This document shows, in pieces, positions 1-11,000 of a stretch of DNA of 64,000 nt (within the stretch, counting starts at the first letter, position 1; the number at the start of each line of letters is the position of its first letter). The notes beneath the pieces were generated by a model, which had not been told where the DNA came from, made no database searches, and was given only the letters and a program-made list of their open reading frames with translations. The stretch is from Pleodorina starrii (lineage: Eukaryota; Chlorophyta; Chlorophyceae; Chlamydomonadales; Volvocaceae). The position numbers were made by a program, and so were the translations under genes. The stretch spans positions 806,001-870,000 of the forward strand of contig BRXU01000023.1 in the NCBI GenBank assembly GCA_030267565.1, read 5' to 3'.

Positions 1-1465
1 CGCTGATGCGGGCGCCGCCACCGCCGCCGCCAACAACTCCGCCGGCGACACCGGCGGGGAGCTGCTTTGGCTAAACCGCCGCAACAGGCGCGTGCTGACG
101 CGCGCGAAAAAGCCGCCGCCGCTCAATGACTTGGAAGAGCTCCTGCCGTCGCCGCCGCCGGTATTGTTGTTGTTGCCGCCGCTGCCACGGCCGTCGGCGC
201 CCTGCGGCTGCTGCGACGACTGCTCGCTAACGGAGGAGTCACGGCGGAAGGCCAAGCCCGAGCCGCGCGCGGCGAGGCGCTGCGACACCCGCGGCGTCGG
301 CGGCGCCATTGAATGTACGGCAACGGGCTCGTACATTTCCTGTTCCCAGGCGCGGATCGCCGCCGGATTCGCGCTTCGCCCCGAGCATGCGCCTCCCCCT
401 CCGCCTCCCCCTCCGCCTCCGCCTCCGCCGCCGCCGAAGCAGCCTCCGAAACCGCCTCCGAAACCGCCGCCGCGGTAGCTCTCGACCACGTTTGGTACGA
501 CGGTCATGTCCCTGCTCGCTAGCAGAGGTCTGGGGGAGGCGTGCCCGGGGCCCGCATCCCATCGTTGCTCCCGAAGCTGCACCAGGCCGTTCAGGTCCGT
601 CAGCAGCTGTCGTACATAGTGCTCCTCGTGGGTTCGCGCCAACGACCCGCGGGTCGACATGAGCGGGTGGGTCAGTGAGGCCGCCCGCCAGGACCGCTGG
701 GACGCAATGTCGGCCCGCATGACGGCGGGTGGCGGCGGCTGCAGTCGGGCGGTGAGGAGGGCCACCAGCCACTGGGCCTGGAGCTCGCACACCAACATAC
801 GGCTGCCGGCGTGGGCCTGAGGGAGGGTGCGGAGTGGGAGGAAGAAGGGCGGAGGCGGGCAAGGAGGAGGAGGAGGCGAGGAGGAGGGAAGGGAGAGGGG
901 GTCGGGGTAAGGAATAATAGAACGGAGGGGCAAGCTGACGGAGGGGCAGACGCCTCACCCACCCACCTGCCAGCCCACGAACGCCAGCCCCGGCACGTCC
1001 GGATGCACCACTCCGCGATACAGCGCCATAACACCGTCTCCGTCTCCAAGGCAGGATGAGACGGAAGAGGCCGAGGAGGACCGTCCCTGCTGCTGCTGCT
1101 GCTGCTGATCAGCGGGGCGGGGGTCTCTGCCCTGGAGCAGCGCCGCCCTGAGGGCTGGGTCCAGGAAGGGCATGACCCGTGGGTCACGAAAGCTGGGAGC
1201 CCACAGAACCACGTGGCTAGCCCGCTGCCGCTGCTGCTGCGGCTGCTGCTGCTGAGCGACCGCGGTGGCAGCTCGTGCATCCGAACGCCCGGCGGGTCTG
1301 ACAACGGCACCATCCGCGGCGTCGCCGGTTGCGGATGTGGGGCCGGCGACGCCGGGCTTGGCGCCGCCGCCGCCGCCGCCGCCGTTGGCGCTGCCGCGCG
1401 ACACCACCGCCGCCGCGCGCTCCCGGACGTAGGCCCAGAAGCGGCGCTTGGTGGGCGCAATGAGC
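1..1465 (-). pseudogene. Truncated duplicate of the FMO-like gene (partial exons E and F)
   Basis: This stretch matches 13913-15378 almost base for base; I see only a few substitutions and one single-base indel (near 843, inside an intron). It therefore carries the 5' part of the tail exon (1-816), the intron (817-966) and most of the exon encoding the FMO C-terminal core (967-1465). That core includes the motif ALYRGVVHPDVPGLAFVGWQ. The copy has no N-terminal FAD-binding exons: homology stops at 1465, exactly where the A1 repeat of the retroelement starts. It continues off the left edge, so the tail may be complete outside the window. The near identity implies a very recent duplication, or an assembly artefact. 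Without the dinucleotide-binding exons it cannot encode a working monooxygenase. I am sure of the duplication; calling it a pseudogene is inference. Confidence 0.85.
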
Positions 1466-1550
1466 ATAGCTGCGACGATTGCTTAGGCATTTACGCACCG
1501 CCACCCAGTTTGCGGTGCGAGGTGGCCCTAGCAGGCCATCATGTTGAACT
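1463..1550 (+). repeat. Split direct repeat A1
   Basis: About 85 bp identical to 4738-4820. The shared block begins near AGCATAGCTGCGACG and ends at CATCATGTT. It contains a 7-bp stem (GCACCGC/GCGGTGC). It is the left boundary of the retroelement, because the FMO-derived sequence stops at its first base. Confidence 0.85.
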
Positions 1551-1616
1551 AAGTTGCTTTCAAGAGAGACTTTTTAGTTACGCTTCAATCCATTCCTTCA
1601 GTTCAACATAGTCTTC

Positions 1617-2549
1617 ATGGCAGAACAAAAAATCATAGAGCTGGAGGCAGCTCTGGCCGCCGCACGAGCTGGCCAAACTGCTGCCGAGACCGGCAAGGCC
1701 GCTGCTGAAAACCGTGCAGCGAAGCTTGAGGCAGCAAGCAAGGAGGTGGAGCTCATGATAAATGAAGCAGCCGACAATGCCCGTCAGCGTACCCCGCAGA
1801 TCGCACCAAGTCCAGCCAGCAACGACCAGCAAGCGCAGCAACGCCTGCTGAATCTCGAAATCCAGAATGACGTTGCGAACACCCTACGCAACAACATGCC
1901 GCCACCGACTAACATGCCAACCCAGCTATCTCTGCTCTCGTCATCCTTCACCGCGGCAAGCTATGCGGGGGTCCGCATCGAGAAGGGCATCAGCTACATC
2001 GTGGACAAGGTGCTTCCGGAACTTCCGCCATCATCGGCAGCACGGGCCTACGGGGAGGCTGCGGTGGGCATGTTCAAGGACGCCCAGCAGATGAACATGG
2101 CAATTTGCCATGGAATCAATGCGGGCCTTCGCCGCTACGCCGCTGCTCCAAACCCCACTCCCGACGCGTCGCAGTTTGCAACCGCATACCTGAACTACGG
2201 CATATCAAAGATCGGCCGGTCTACGGAGAATTTCCTACACGAGAACAAGGCAGCGGCCGACGAGGCAGCGTTGGTCATGCAGCAGCGGGCCGCAAACCAA
2301 GACCAGCGACCGCAGAGCAACTTCGGCCCCGGCCCGTCGTACTACCAGCGCCCCGCCCCCTACCGAAGCAACTCGCCGCAATTCCGCCAGCAGGACGATA
2401 GCGGTGGTGGAGGCGCCCCTTTCCACCAGCACAGCGGCAGCGGCAGCGGTGGCTACGGTGGTTACGGTCGGGGTGGCGGCAACTTCGGCCGCCGCAACAG
2501 CGCACCGGCGCCGGACCGGCAGCCGCGCGAGGGCAGTGGCCCAGATTGA
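1617..2549 (+). CDS. Gag-like protein of the tyrosine-recombinase retroelement
   Basis: A complete 310-residue ORF starting 66 bp after repeat A1. Residues 1-60 (MAEQKIIELEAALAAARAGQ onward) are an Ala/Glu/Lys heptad-like coiled coil. The middle (about 85-230) has balanced, helix-rich composition consistent with a capsid-type domain. The last 80 residues are rich in Gly, Arg, Tyr, Gln and Asn (GGYGGYGRGGGNFGRR), an RNA-binding style tail; I see no CCHC zinc knuckle. In DIRS/PAT elements of green algae the first ORF is a gag-like protein that packages element RNA. The frame is intact although the recombinase downstream is broken, so the copy may be fairly young or kept by chance. The role is inferred from position and composition, not from a signature motif. 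Confidence 0.6.
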   Translation: MAEQKIIELEAALAAARAGQTAAETGKAAAENRAAKLEAASKEVELMINEAADNARQRTPQIAPSPASNDQQAQQRLLNLEIQNDVANTLRNNMPPPTNMPTQLSLLSSSFTAASYAGVRIEKGISYIVDKVLPELPPSSAARAYGEAAVGMFKDAQQMNMAICHGINAGLRRYAAAPNPTPDASQFATAYLNYGISKIGRSTENFLHENKAAADEAALVMQQRAANQDQRPQSNFGPGPSYYQRPAPYRSNSPQFRQQDDSGGGGAPFHQHSGSGSGGYGGYGRGGGNFGRRNSAPAPDRQPREGSGPD

Positions 2550-2739
2550 ATGTTGACGTCAATTGACTGCGTTATAGGCCGGTAACAACGGGTTTGGTCT
2601 GCCCGGCCTTGATGTGGGTCGCTGGACTCGTACCGAACGCGCTTAGCCGCGAAGGCTACTGTATGATACCCGCTGGGGCCAAGGCACCGACTGGGGTATG
2701 TGTTTGTCTGTTGCCAAGTTGCATAACCTAGACACCGGC

Positions 2740-3160
2740 CCATAGCCCGCTGGAGCTCCGTATCAAGCCCGCTGGGGCATATAACCTGGGCGATGGCCCG
2801 TAGCCCGGTGGGGCTTTGTATCAGGCCCGATGGGGCGCATAACTTGGGCGATGGCCCGTAGCCCAGTGGGGCTCTGTATCAGGCCGCTGGGGCACATAAC
2901 GCGGGCGATAGCCCGTAGCCCGGTGGGGCTTTGTATCAAGCCCGATGGGGCGCATAACTTGGGCGATGGCCCGTAGCCCAGTGGGGCTCTGTACTTATTG
3001 TTGTCGTCGCCCGTCGGGGCACGGTACTCGGGCGATGGCCCGTAGCCCGATGGGGCTCTGTATCAAGCCCGCTGGGGCACATAACATAGGCGATGGCCAG
3101 TAGCCCGATGGGGCTCTGTACTTTATTGTTGTCATCACCCGTCGGGGCACGGTACAGCAC
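2740..3160 (+). repeat. Degenerate tandem repeats of about 58-60 bp inside the retroelement
   Basis: About seven head-to-tail copies of a unit with the core GGGCGATGGCCCGTAGCCC followed by GTGGGGCTCTGTATC. The units diverge in a two-step pattern (GCTGGGGCACATAAC versus GATGGGGCGCATAAC), and two copies end in TTATTGTTGTC. The block lies where the reverse transcriptase/RNase H ORF would be in a full-length element. Confidence 0.8.
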
Positions 3161-3559
3161 TGTGGCGAGCGCAGATGGCAGTCTGCCTGGTGAACGCGTT
3201 GAAAACGTCAAGGTGTTGTCGACTCATGGTGTAAAGTACGTTGTTGCCGTACTAACCCGCTCCACGATATGGTCTCTCTCCCAACCGCACTCTCTCCTTT
3301 GGCCCTGCTCTCCGTTTGTTCTTTTCGCAAGGCTGACTTACTTACTTTACTCGTGATCGGCACTAGCCTCATTCACGCTGCTACGAGAGCGACTTTGAGA
3401 AACATGTCCCCAGACGAGCTCAGAGAATCTCAAGCGGTGGGAGACAATAACTGAACGCCCGGCACAACGGCCTCGCGTTGATAACCCGATTCCAGCTAGA
3501 GTGCATCGACCAACGCCACAGCGGACCCCCAGGCCCCGACCGAATTCCACCTTACGCCC

Positions 3560-4320
3560 ACCCGCAGCCTCCACACCCGCATGATCGTTTGCAGCATCGT
3601 ACCAATGTACTTCGGCGCTCTGCGCTACAGCGGCATGGCGCGGGTACCATTGCACCCCCACTTCATGTGTCTCGACCCCGCGACCCCGCCGCGGTGGGTC
3701 GAGCCCACGCTATGGAAAAGCAAGACAGACCGGACCGCCGCCGGGAAGACGGTCACCATCACAGCAGACGGCAACCGCTCATGCCCAGTGGGGTTTTTAG
3801 CTCGGTCTCTTGGCGTGAGGGTGCTACGTCCGCTTTTCGCAGCACGGCCTCTATTTAGGCCCCTACTGCGGCCAGTCAACGGCGGCGCACTTGCCCAGGT
3901 CACAGCCCCGGCAGAGGTCAGGTTTCCCCGATGCCATACGACACCAACAAGGCTGTGACGGAGCACCGCGCCGCCGCGGGTACCGAAGGCCGCATGACTA
4001 CGCGCAGCATGCACATCGGGGCAGCCAACCCCACCACCACCGGCGGCGTCCCGCGTGAGGCCGTTATGGCACACGGCCGCTGGGCCGACCCCGCCTCGTT
4101 CCAGCGCTACGTCCGGCCCGCGCCGGACCAGGCACCTGACCGCGCGGCTTCTAGAGCTCACGGCTTGGCGGCCGCGGCCACAACTGTCATGATCGCTTGG
4201 CGATTGGAATTGCCCCGACCCGCACCACAGCGGCATATCGCTCCCTGGCAGACCAGACACCAGCCACACACCAGTCATCCCCGTTCCGCACGTACCTGTT
4301 CAAGGTCCGCAGGCCTCTAG
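3560..4320 (+). pseudogene. Tyrosine recombinase (integrase-type) remnant, frameshifted
   Basis: Two frames together cover the catalytic half of a tyrosine recombinase. The first (from 3581) reads FGALRYSGMARV, the box I region with its Arg, then WKSKTDR and TVTITADGN as in DIRS/PAT recombinases. The second frame (from 3931) carries the box II region: RSMHIGAANP, then AHGRWADPASFQRY with the HGRW block and the candidate nucleophilic Tyr at residue 60 of that ORF. The frame changes between the two parts, and the N-terminal domain is not visible. In active relatives the box II start is H-S-x-R; here it reads R-S-M-H, so the conserved His and Arg positions are both altered. It is probably inactive. 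In this family the protein recombines a circular DNA copy into the genome. Confidence 0.7.
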
Positions 4321-4540
4321 CTAGCTCTGAAGAGACCCTGTCGTGCCCTTGTGAGTCGTGTGTGCCGTGTCTAAGCAACTTCAACCCCGAACGCCGTGCT
4401 CCCTCTGTCCGCCCTGCAGCTAATCGCCTCACATCGGCCGGCCCTTCGGGCCGCCCCCGGCCCTAGTCGGCTACGGCACTCCCAGCATCGCGCGGCGTGG
4501 ACTGGAGGTCGTGATAGGTGAGTGGCAAGGGAAGGGAAGC
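4306..4540 (+). repeat. Split direct repeat B1
   Basis: 235 bp identical to 6106-6340, starting TCCGCAGGCCTCTAG and ending AAGGGAAGC. It holds the short inverted repeat GGCCGGCCC/GGGCCGCC. It directly follows the recombinase remnant. Confidence 0.9.
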
Positions 4541-4639
4541 CAGACTTTCATCTGTAAGGATGGAAGGCAGCTTCCCTGACCGAAGCCACGAACCGAGTAA
4601 ACACGACCGGAAGTCGTTACTTTTTACTATTCCTCTCTC

Positions 4640-4723
4640 ACGGCAGTGCAATTCGAATTGCACTGCCGTACTCTGTACGGCACCTCAAAAAAGAGGTGCC
4701 TTGTCTGGCTGGCTGCGCCAGCC
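4640..4723. repeat. Three adjacent hairpins between B1 and A2
   Basis: 4640-4669 is a perfect 30-bp palindrome centred on AATTCGAATT. 4679-4700 is an 8-bp stem (GGCACCTC/GAGGTGCC) with an A6 loop. 4707-4723 is a 7-bp stem (GGCTGGC/GCCAGCC) with a TGC loop. They fill most of the 197 bp between B1 and A2. Two further stems follow A2 (4830-4846 GGCCGGTT/AACCGGCC, and 4867-4908). None lies in a recognisable gene. Confidence 0.85.
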
Positions 4724-4737
4724 CTAAGCATCCGCCG

Positions 4738-4820
4738 CAGCATAGCTGCGACGATTGCTTAGGCATTTACGCACCGCCACCCAGTTTGCGGTGCGAGGTG
4801 GCCCTAGCAGGCCATCATGT
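4738..4820 (+). repeat. Split direct repeat A2
   Basis: Second copy of the roughly 85-bp A repeat, diverging from A1 immediately after CATCATGTT. It is followed by two GC-rich hairpins (4830-4846 and about 4867-4908). Confidence 0.85.
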
Positions 4821-4908
4821 TCCCTCCCTGGCCGGTTCAACCGGCCTCCCACCCTGGGGTTTTTGGGCGGGGCCCCAGCGCGAAGCGCCCAGGGGGGCCC
4901 CGCCCTGT

Positions 4909-6105
4909 AGGATTGCCCATGTCCGTGCGTGCGTGTATGTGAAGTAATAGGGGAAGTCAAGAATCTCGGCCATCGGAAAGGCTGCATAAGTAAAAGATTA
5001 CATTCTTTATTGCACGGTAAATTTATTATTGGAACCCAACCTCGTTTAGGAACCCAACCAGTTTGGCAGTCTCCATGGACCGAGGCCGAGGTCAAACCAT
5101 CACCTCTCGGCCTATAATTAATTCCAGAAGAGTCATCGTTCCTTAAGGTAGAATTCTGACATGAAGGCGTGAAATGAATCTTCGTTTCGGAAACAAACTA
5201 TGTTTTGGTTGTTGGACGCCAAGCCGCCGATGCACGCACGATTCATCTGCGGGCCGCCCAACAAGTCCAGTCGGCAACCTAGGGGACTTCTACTTTCCAA
5301 GTCCTGATGTTAATGTTGTCAAGCCTCCTCTATGACGAATACCTCGGTAGCGAAGCCTGTGCACTCTCGTCGGCAACTGCACGTCATCATCGCGACCCTC
5401 TCAAACAGTTCCGCTGTCCTTCTATTGGCAAGTCAGCCTGCGTGATGTGTAAATGATACACTGCATGTCTACTGTCAAGTAACTTCAGCCAATGCGCTGG
5501 CCGGAAGAGTTGCACAGTGCCGAGGCGGCGCGCGATGCTAAACATGGGGCGGATTGCTGAAAGCTCTGGCTGTCTATCAGCAGGAATGTTGACACTCTCA
5601 CACTTCACGCCCTCGCCGCCCTAGCACTCAACTTAACCCGTACGGATTTAGTGGGGCCCCGCCCTTTTTCCGGCTTCAAGGAAGCCGACACCAACCCCTT
5701 GTTTCCGCCACTCCCAGCGATTGCCGCGCCCACCGAGTGCCACGCCTCACGATCCTCGTCCCTGGCGATCGTCACGCCCGACGACGGGCAATCTCCGTCC
5801 CCGGCGATTTCCCCGGCGCGGGAGAGCTGCGCGGCGCGAGCCCCTACGCACCGCGCTCACGTCACCCACGGCCTCACCGGCCCCTACAGTCCACGGCCGC
5901 AGAGCCCACAGCGCCGAGGGGCAGCCACTCCCATCACGACGGGGACGCGGCAGGCGACGGCCCCCGCCGCACCACCCGTTCCCGCCCGACACGCCCGGCC
6001 GCCGGCTACTGGGGGCGGGCAGCTGCGTGGGACCTCCCTACGCAGGTGCTCGCCACCGGCGCCGGGCATCATCATTACCGCCTAAGCATCATCGTCGCTG
6101 CGTGC
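4909..6105. other. Non-coding spacer between A2 and B2
   Basis: About 1.2 kb with an AT-richer first half (to about 5640) and a GC-rich second half. The open frames here (for example 5651-6085 and 5721-6266) overlap one another in several frames and show no family motif. I see no gene. Confidence 0.5.
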
Positions 6106-6340
6106 TCCGCAGGCCTCTAGCTAGCTCTGAAGAGACCCTGTCGTGCCCTTGTGAGTCGTGTGTGCCGTGTCTAAGCAACTTCAACCCCGAACGCCGTGCT
6201 CCCTCTGTCCGCCCTGCAGCTAATCGCCTCACATCGGCCGGCCCTTCGGGCCGCCCCCGGCCCTAGTCGGCTACGGCACTCCCAGCATCGCGCGGCGTGG
6301 ACTGGAGGTCGTGATAGGTGAGTGGCAAGGGAAGGGAAGC
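6106..6340 (+). repeat. Split direct repeat B2
   Basis: Identical to B1 over 235 bp, with divergence on both sides. It marks the right end of the element. The sequence to its right does not resume the FMO copy that lies left of A1, so the insertion was accompanied by rearrangement, or the locus has been rebuilt since. Confidence 0.9.
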
Positions 6341-8082
6341 TCGGATTGCTTGCACCGGCCGGCAGTACCTGCAGTACCGGTAATCAGGCGCGGACTAATT
6401 ACCGTCTCTCAACACGAGGTAAACAATACCAACTGGGCATGGCGTAACCAACAGGCGATCCCCCTGCTGCAGATACGACCCTGGCTACATGAAGCCCAGT
6501 TCGGCGGTGATGCCAGGCCCTGACGCTGGCTGGCACCACGTCGGCGCCGGCAAAATGCACGTGACAGCATCTGGGCATGGCATGAGCCTCCCACATATTC
6601 GCACTGCTTTGTCGTGTGTCGCACAGGAACGCCTCCCGGTCAACCTGCCGCTTCCCCACCTTGTCTCTGGCTCGCCTCCTCCTCGCCCACAAGCCCAACC
6701 CGGGATCCCGCTCTGATGGGCTCCCGACAGCCCGCATCGCCACAGCCGGCAGGTGCCCACTGCTGCCCCAGCCGATCCTGTGTTGCAACAGATGTGACGC
6801 CGGTCGGTCCGCTTTAAACACATTGGACCACAAAGGAGCGCCAGACTGGCGGGACAGATGGCTGCTGCCCTTTCCCGCGGTGCCGCGGACTCAATTATTG
6901 TCGTATTGCACGGGCCTCACATGGTCTCCCTTACATGGCAGCATCATAAGTAAATCTGATATGAAGAAGCAGTGCAAAGGTTGAGCTCATCTGCGCAAAC
7001 TATCAGCAAGGCGAGGCGCGGGGTTCAGGGGATCAGGGCTGCCCCCGGTTTCACGCACTGGGCCGTACATAACCTTAACCTGACGTAAATAACCAAGATA
7101 GACAAATATTCAGAATTTACGGAACTGTACCTCCTACGTGCACTTTATAGTAGTTCCGCAGCGAGGGAATATTTCCATCGGCATAAACGTACCGCTGCCT
7201 CCCTCAGTTTGAAAGAGGTTAGAACCTCTTTCCTCTCATTGCAGGTTAGTTTACACTACAGAATTGCAATATCAAAATTGCTTTAATCAGTAATCATTAA
7301 TATCGGGCACGGGGCACGGGTGCTTCTCATGCTACTTGCCCGAGTCCTCCATCGCGGCCCCCAATGTAATCACGTTGGCTATCCCAAACTGCCCGACCCT
7401 CGAAATTTGACCATGGATATCCGTCAGTCCTTACTGGTGGCGCTTTCATGCTCACGAACGATGGAACCCTCGCTCGGCGAGTGGTCCAAGGATCGGCGAC
7501 CACAGTCAAGGCGGCAACAGTCCAGGCCAGATGGCCAGTCCAGCCTTGCAGAGATCACTTCTGCGCCGTGCCTCGTCGGAAGTGTCCTCGCTGGCGTGTG
7601 GCGTAGGGATGTTGCCGGGGGAAGGAGAGACCAAGCGCGCGCAGTACATCGGCCGAAGGGCAGACCGACTACAGACTAAGTGCCAACACACGACCGTCAG
7701 CGCAACTTGCTTGCTACGGAGAGCAAAGCACTGCGACCGGGAGTGATAGGGTGAACTCTATCCCCCAGCCATCCCTCCTTCGTCCACCCTTCCACGTCCC
7801 ACCCACCCGCGCCCCATGCCAGGAAAGGGAATCTCCCGCTCCCCAACCCAGCACCACCACACCTACTCCGCGCCTTCGCCATTGCGGTCCCGTCGGATCC
7901 GGTCCTGCCTGGTCGTCGCATACACTTTCATCGTTATGTACGATATGTACGGCAACTACGTACTACACATAGGACGCCCTCAGCGCGGCGACCGAACCCG
8001 AAGCCGACGGTCCATCTTCTTAGCGACGCCGGCGCAGACAATCGGCCCACCCTCGTTGGCCGCACCACCCTCGTGCAGCGCC
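6341..8082. other. Intergenic sequence, including the probable 3' UTR of the FMO-like gene
   Basis: No ORF with family motifs on either strand. 7020-7290 is AT-richer. The part next to 8083 is probably the 3' untranslated region of the minus-strand FMO-like gene. The reverse complement of TGTAA occurs near 7251, far from the stop codon, so the transcript end is not fixed. Confidence 0.4.
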
Positions 8083-11000
8083 TCACGGTGCCGCCGTATT
8101 TGCCATACCCGCCACGTCCGCCGTCGCAGCTGGCTTGCCGTCACCACCGCCGCCGTCACCGCCGCCGTCGCCGCCGCCGTCGCCGCCATAATCCGCAAGC
8201 GCGAACTCGGACGCCGCCTCCGCCGAATCCGCGTCGACGGCGGCTGGGGCCGAGGCGCTTGTCATGTGGGCCTTACGCGCCAGAGCCTCCCGCAGCCAGG
8301 CCGAGATCTGGGGACGAGCGTCGGGGGGCAGAGTACGGCAGCGGAGACTCCTGGCGTCCTGGGGTGGTGTTGGATCTTCGATTCCAGGGATATGCCGTAC
8401 GGCAGCGGAGACCTCTTGCCGGAGACCGCAAAAAAGTACGGTGTACGGCAACGGCAGCGATCTTCCAAAAGGGTTGGTATGGGCGGACGTCATGCTACCG
8501 GCACGGCAATGGCAATAGGAAGAGGACCTGACAGTTGGCGCCGGAGGAAGCAACCAAGGAACCAAGCCAAAGAAGCGAAACACGCGAGGGCCAAACACGC
8601 ACTCACGCAGGGTCACGACACGCGATACCCGCCACCCGCACAAACACGCGACACCATAGGGCCCACCTCGCTCACGAGTCGATCCTGACGCTCCCGGCTC
8701 TCCCTCCGAATCGCCTCCGCCGGGCCCCGGCGCTTCACCAGCGGGCCCAACCTCCCCGCCATCGCCAAGCCCAGGGCCCCGCCGCCGCCGCCGCCACCGC
8801 CGCCACTGCCGCCGGCAGCTAGCCCGTCACTGCCCAAGGCTTGGACTCTGGACCCCCAGAGGTGCACCTGGCTGGGGGCGCTGCCGCGACTGAGATCGGA
8901 TCGAAGCGCCTGGAGTTGGAAATTACAGGCACCGGTGCCGGCGCCCCCGGCGCCAAACGCCCGACCACCCGCTCCCGTCGTGCCGGAAAATACAAAGGGC
9001 GATCTCTCCACATCTACCTGCAACTCAGAGTCCGCCGCAGCCGCAGCCGCCGCGGCATCCCCTCCACACACAGACTGCTGCATCTTCCGCGGCTGGCGGC
9101 GCCGCTGCGCGCCGCTGCGGCCGCTGCCGTCAGCCGTGCCCAGTCGGGCGCGAAAGTGCTCGGCCATGAACGGCAGCGGCGCGGACGCGTCAGCGGCGTC
9201 GTCGGCGGGGGCCGCGGCGGCGCCGTCTCCGCCGCCTGTGACGCGGCGCGGAGGACACGGCGGCGGCGGCGGCGGCGTCAGCAGCGGCGACGGCGGCGGC
9301 GGCTGGTGCCGACCCCGCGCCCAGCGGGCTGCCTCCAGAAGCGCCTCGTTTACGTCGATTGGGCTGTAGCCGCAGCCCTTTCGGATCGGGGCGGGATTTG
9401 GGCTGTAGCGCGGGCTGTAGCTTGCGTGACTGGTGCGAGGCGGTGAGCCGACGATGACGCCGCCGGCGGCACGCAGCCAGGCGGAGTGTTCCAGGTCGGA
9501 GGACTTGGCGCTCCTGGGGGCGCTGCAGCGGCGGTGATAGAGACAGTACCGCAGTGGGGGTGAGGGGTAGGCGGTGAGCGGACGTGATGAAGTGCGGGGT
9601 TAACACTCCCACCCCACGGCGAACTAACGGCGAACACACCCCCAGCCCACAGCCATCCGCAGCCCCAGCCGCCTTCGCCCCCACCGTAGCGGTACCTCTT
9701 TGTGTTCTCAGCATCCACTCCACTGGCCTGGCGCCCCGGCGGCGCCCAAGAGGGCGTGGCGAAGCGGCTCCTGGCCCCCGCCGCCGCCGTGGGCGGCGGC
9801 GGCGGCATTGCCACCACCGCCGCCGCCGCCAGCCGCTGCGGCGGCAGCGGCGGGGACCGCCTGTCCGCCGCCGTCGGCGGCGGCTGTGAGACTGTCATCA
9901 GTGACCGTAACGCCGGCACCACGGGCGCCGCCGGCACCGCCACCGCCGGCGTCACCTCACCGCGAAGGACTCTGATCGGCAGCGATATGGCCGGCGACGG
10001 GGACGGCGACGGCGGCACCTGGATAGGCGGCGGCGGCGACCAGGGCTGGCGGTAGAAGGGCGGCGGCGGGGGCAGCTGGGGGCCCGTCAGAAGGGGCGCC
10101 GGCGGTCTCGCCAGCGTAAAACCGCCGACGCCGCTGCCGCAGCCTGTACTGCCGGCATGCTGGCTGAAGTACAGATCGTGCTCGTCATCATCGCTGCCGT
10201 CGTCGCCGCCGCCGCCGATCGTCGAAGCCGCCGCCGCCGTCGCCGCCGCCGCCGCCACTTCTGGGTAGATGGTTCGCCGCAGCGTGATCATTATGTCTGT
10301 ATCCAGGTAGCTGTCGCAGCCGTCATTGGTCCCGCCGCCACCGCCGCCACCGCCGCCGCCGCCGCCGTCGCCACTGGATGTCGTACCTCCAAGCCGTATT
10401 CCAGTAAGCCGCTGCTCAAGCTCCGGCAGCGACGGCGGCGGCGGCGGCGCCGCCTCTGCCTCCGCCAACAGCCAATCCGCCATGCAGCACGACACGTCGT
10501 CTCTGTCAGGTTCCCCTCCGCCGCCGCCGCCGCCGCCGCCTCCGTCGCCGCTCTCGTCGTCTGAAGCGTAGGTTGCAACGCCCGGGTTCTGGTACCATCG
10601 GGAGCTGTCACAACGGTCCGCGGCTGTGGTTGCGGTCCAGGGAGGGCACGTCGTTCCGCCGGTGGCGGCTGTGACTAAGGCAACCGCCACGCTGATTCGA
10701 GCGTCCAACAGTTCAGCAGCCCCCAGCGGCGGCGCTTGGAAGGGATCGACCGCCGCCGCACAGGCGCCGCTGGCATGCCGTACTCCGCCCTCCGTCAGAC
10801 GCTTGCTGTACGGCACCGCGGCCGCCTCCGCCGCCTCGCCCAGCAGCCCCCCGAGGGGGCTAGTGCCCCGACCGCTGCTGGTGACCCTGCCGCCGGCGGC
10901 CCTGCCGCCGCCGCTGTCGCTGCCGCCGCGAAGACTGACGAGGTTGGTCACGTGGGCCAGAGAGATGCGGCGGCGGTGCATGGAAGTACGGCCGACGGTG

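Larger units (their letters stand above)
1463..6340 (+). mobile_element. Degenerate tyrosine-recombinase (DIRS/PAT/Kangaroo-like) retroelement with split direct repeats
   Basis: Two different repeats alternate: A1 (about 1463-1550), B1 (4306-4540), A2 (about 4738-4820), B2 (6106-6340). The order A1-B1-A2-B2 is the split-direct-repeat layout of PAT, Kangaroo and TOC-type elements, which integrate with a tyrosine recombinase instead of a DDE integrase. Between A1 and B1 lie a gag-like ORF (1617-2549), a tandem repeat block (about 2740-3160) and a broken tyrosine recombinase (about 3560-4320). I see no reverse transcriptase or RNase H, so this copy is non-autonomous. No flanking target-site duplication is visible, as expected for such elements. 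Alternatively, these are two tandem non-autonomous elements that each begin with A and end with B (1463-4540 and 4738-6340). The left junction cuts the FMO copy precisely. Confidence 0.75.

Noticed and set aside
1463..6340. LTR retrotransposon
   Set aside because: The two repeats differ (A and B) and alternate, and the enzyme is a tyrosine recombinase, so these are not two LTRs.
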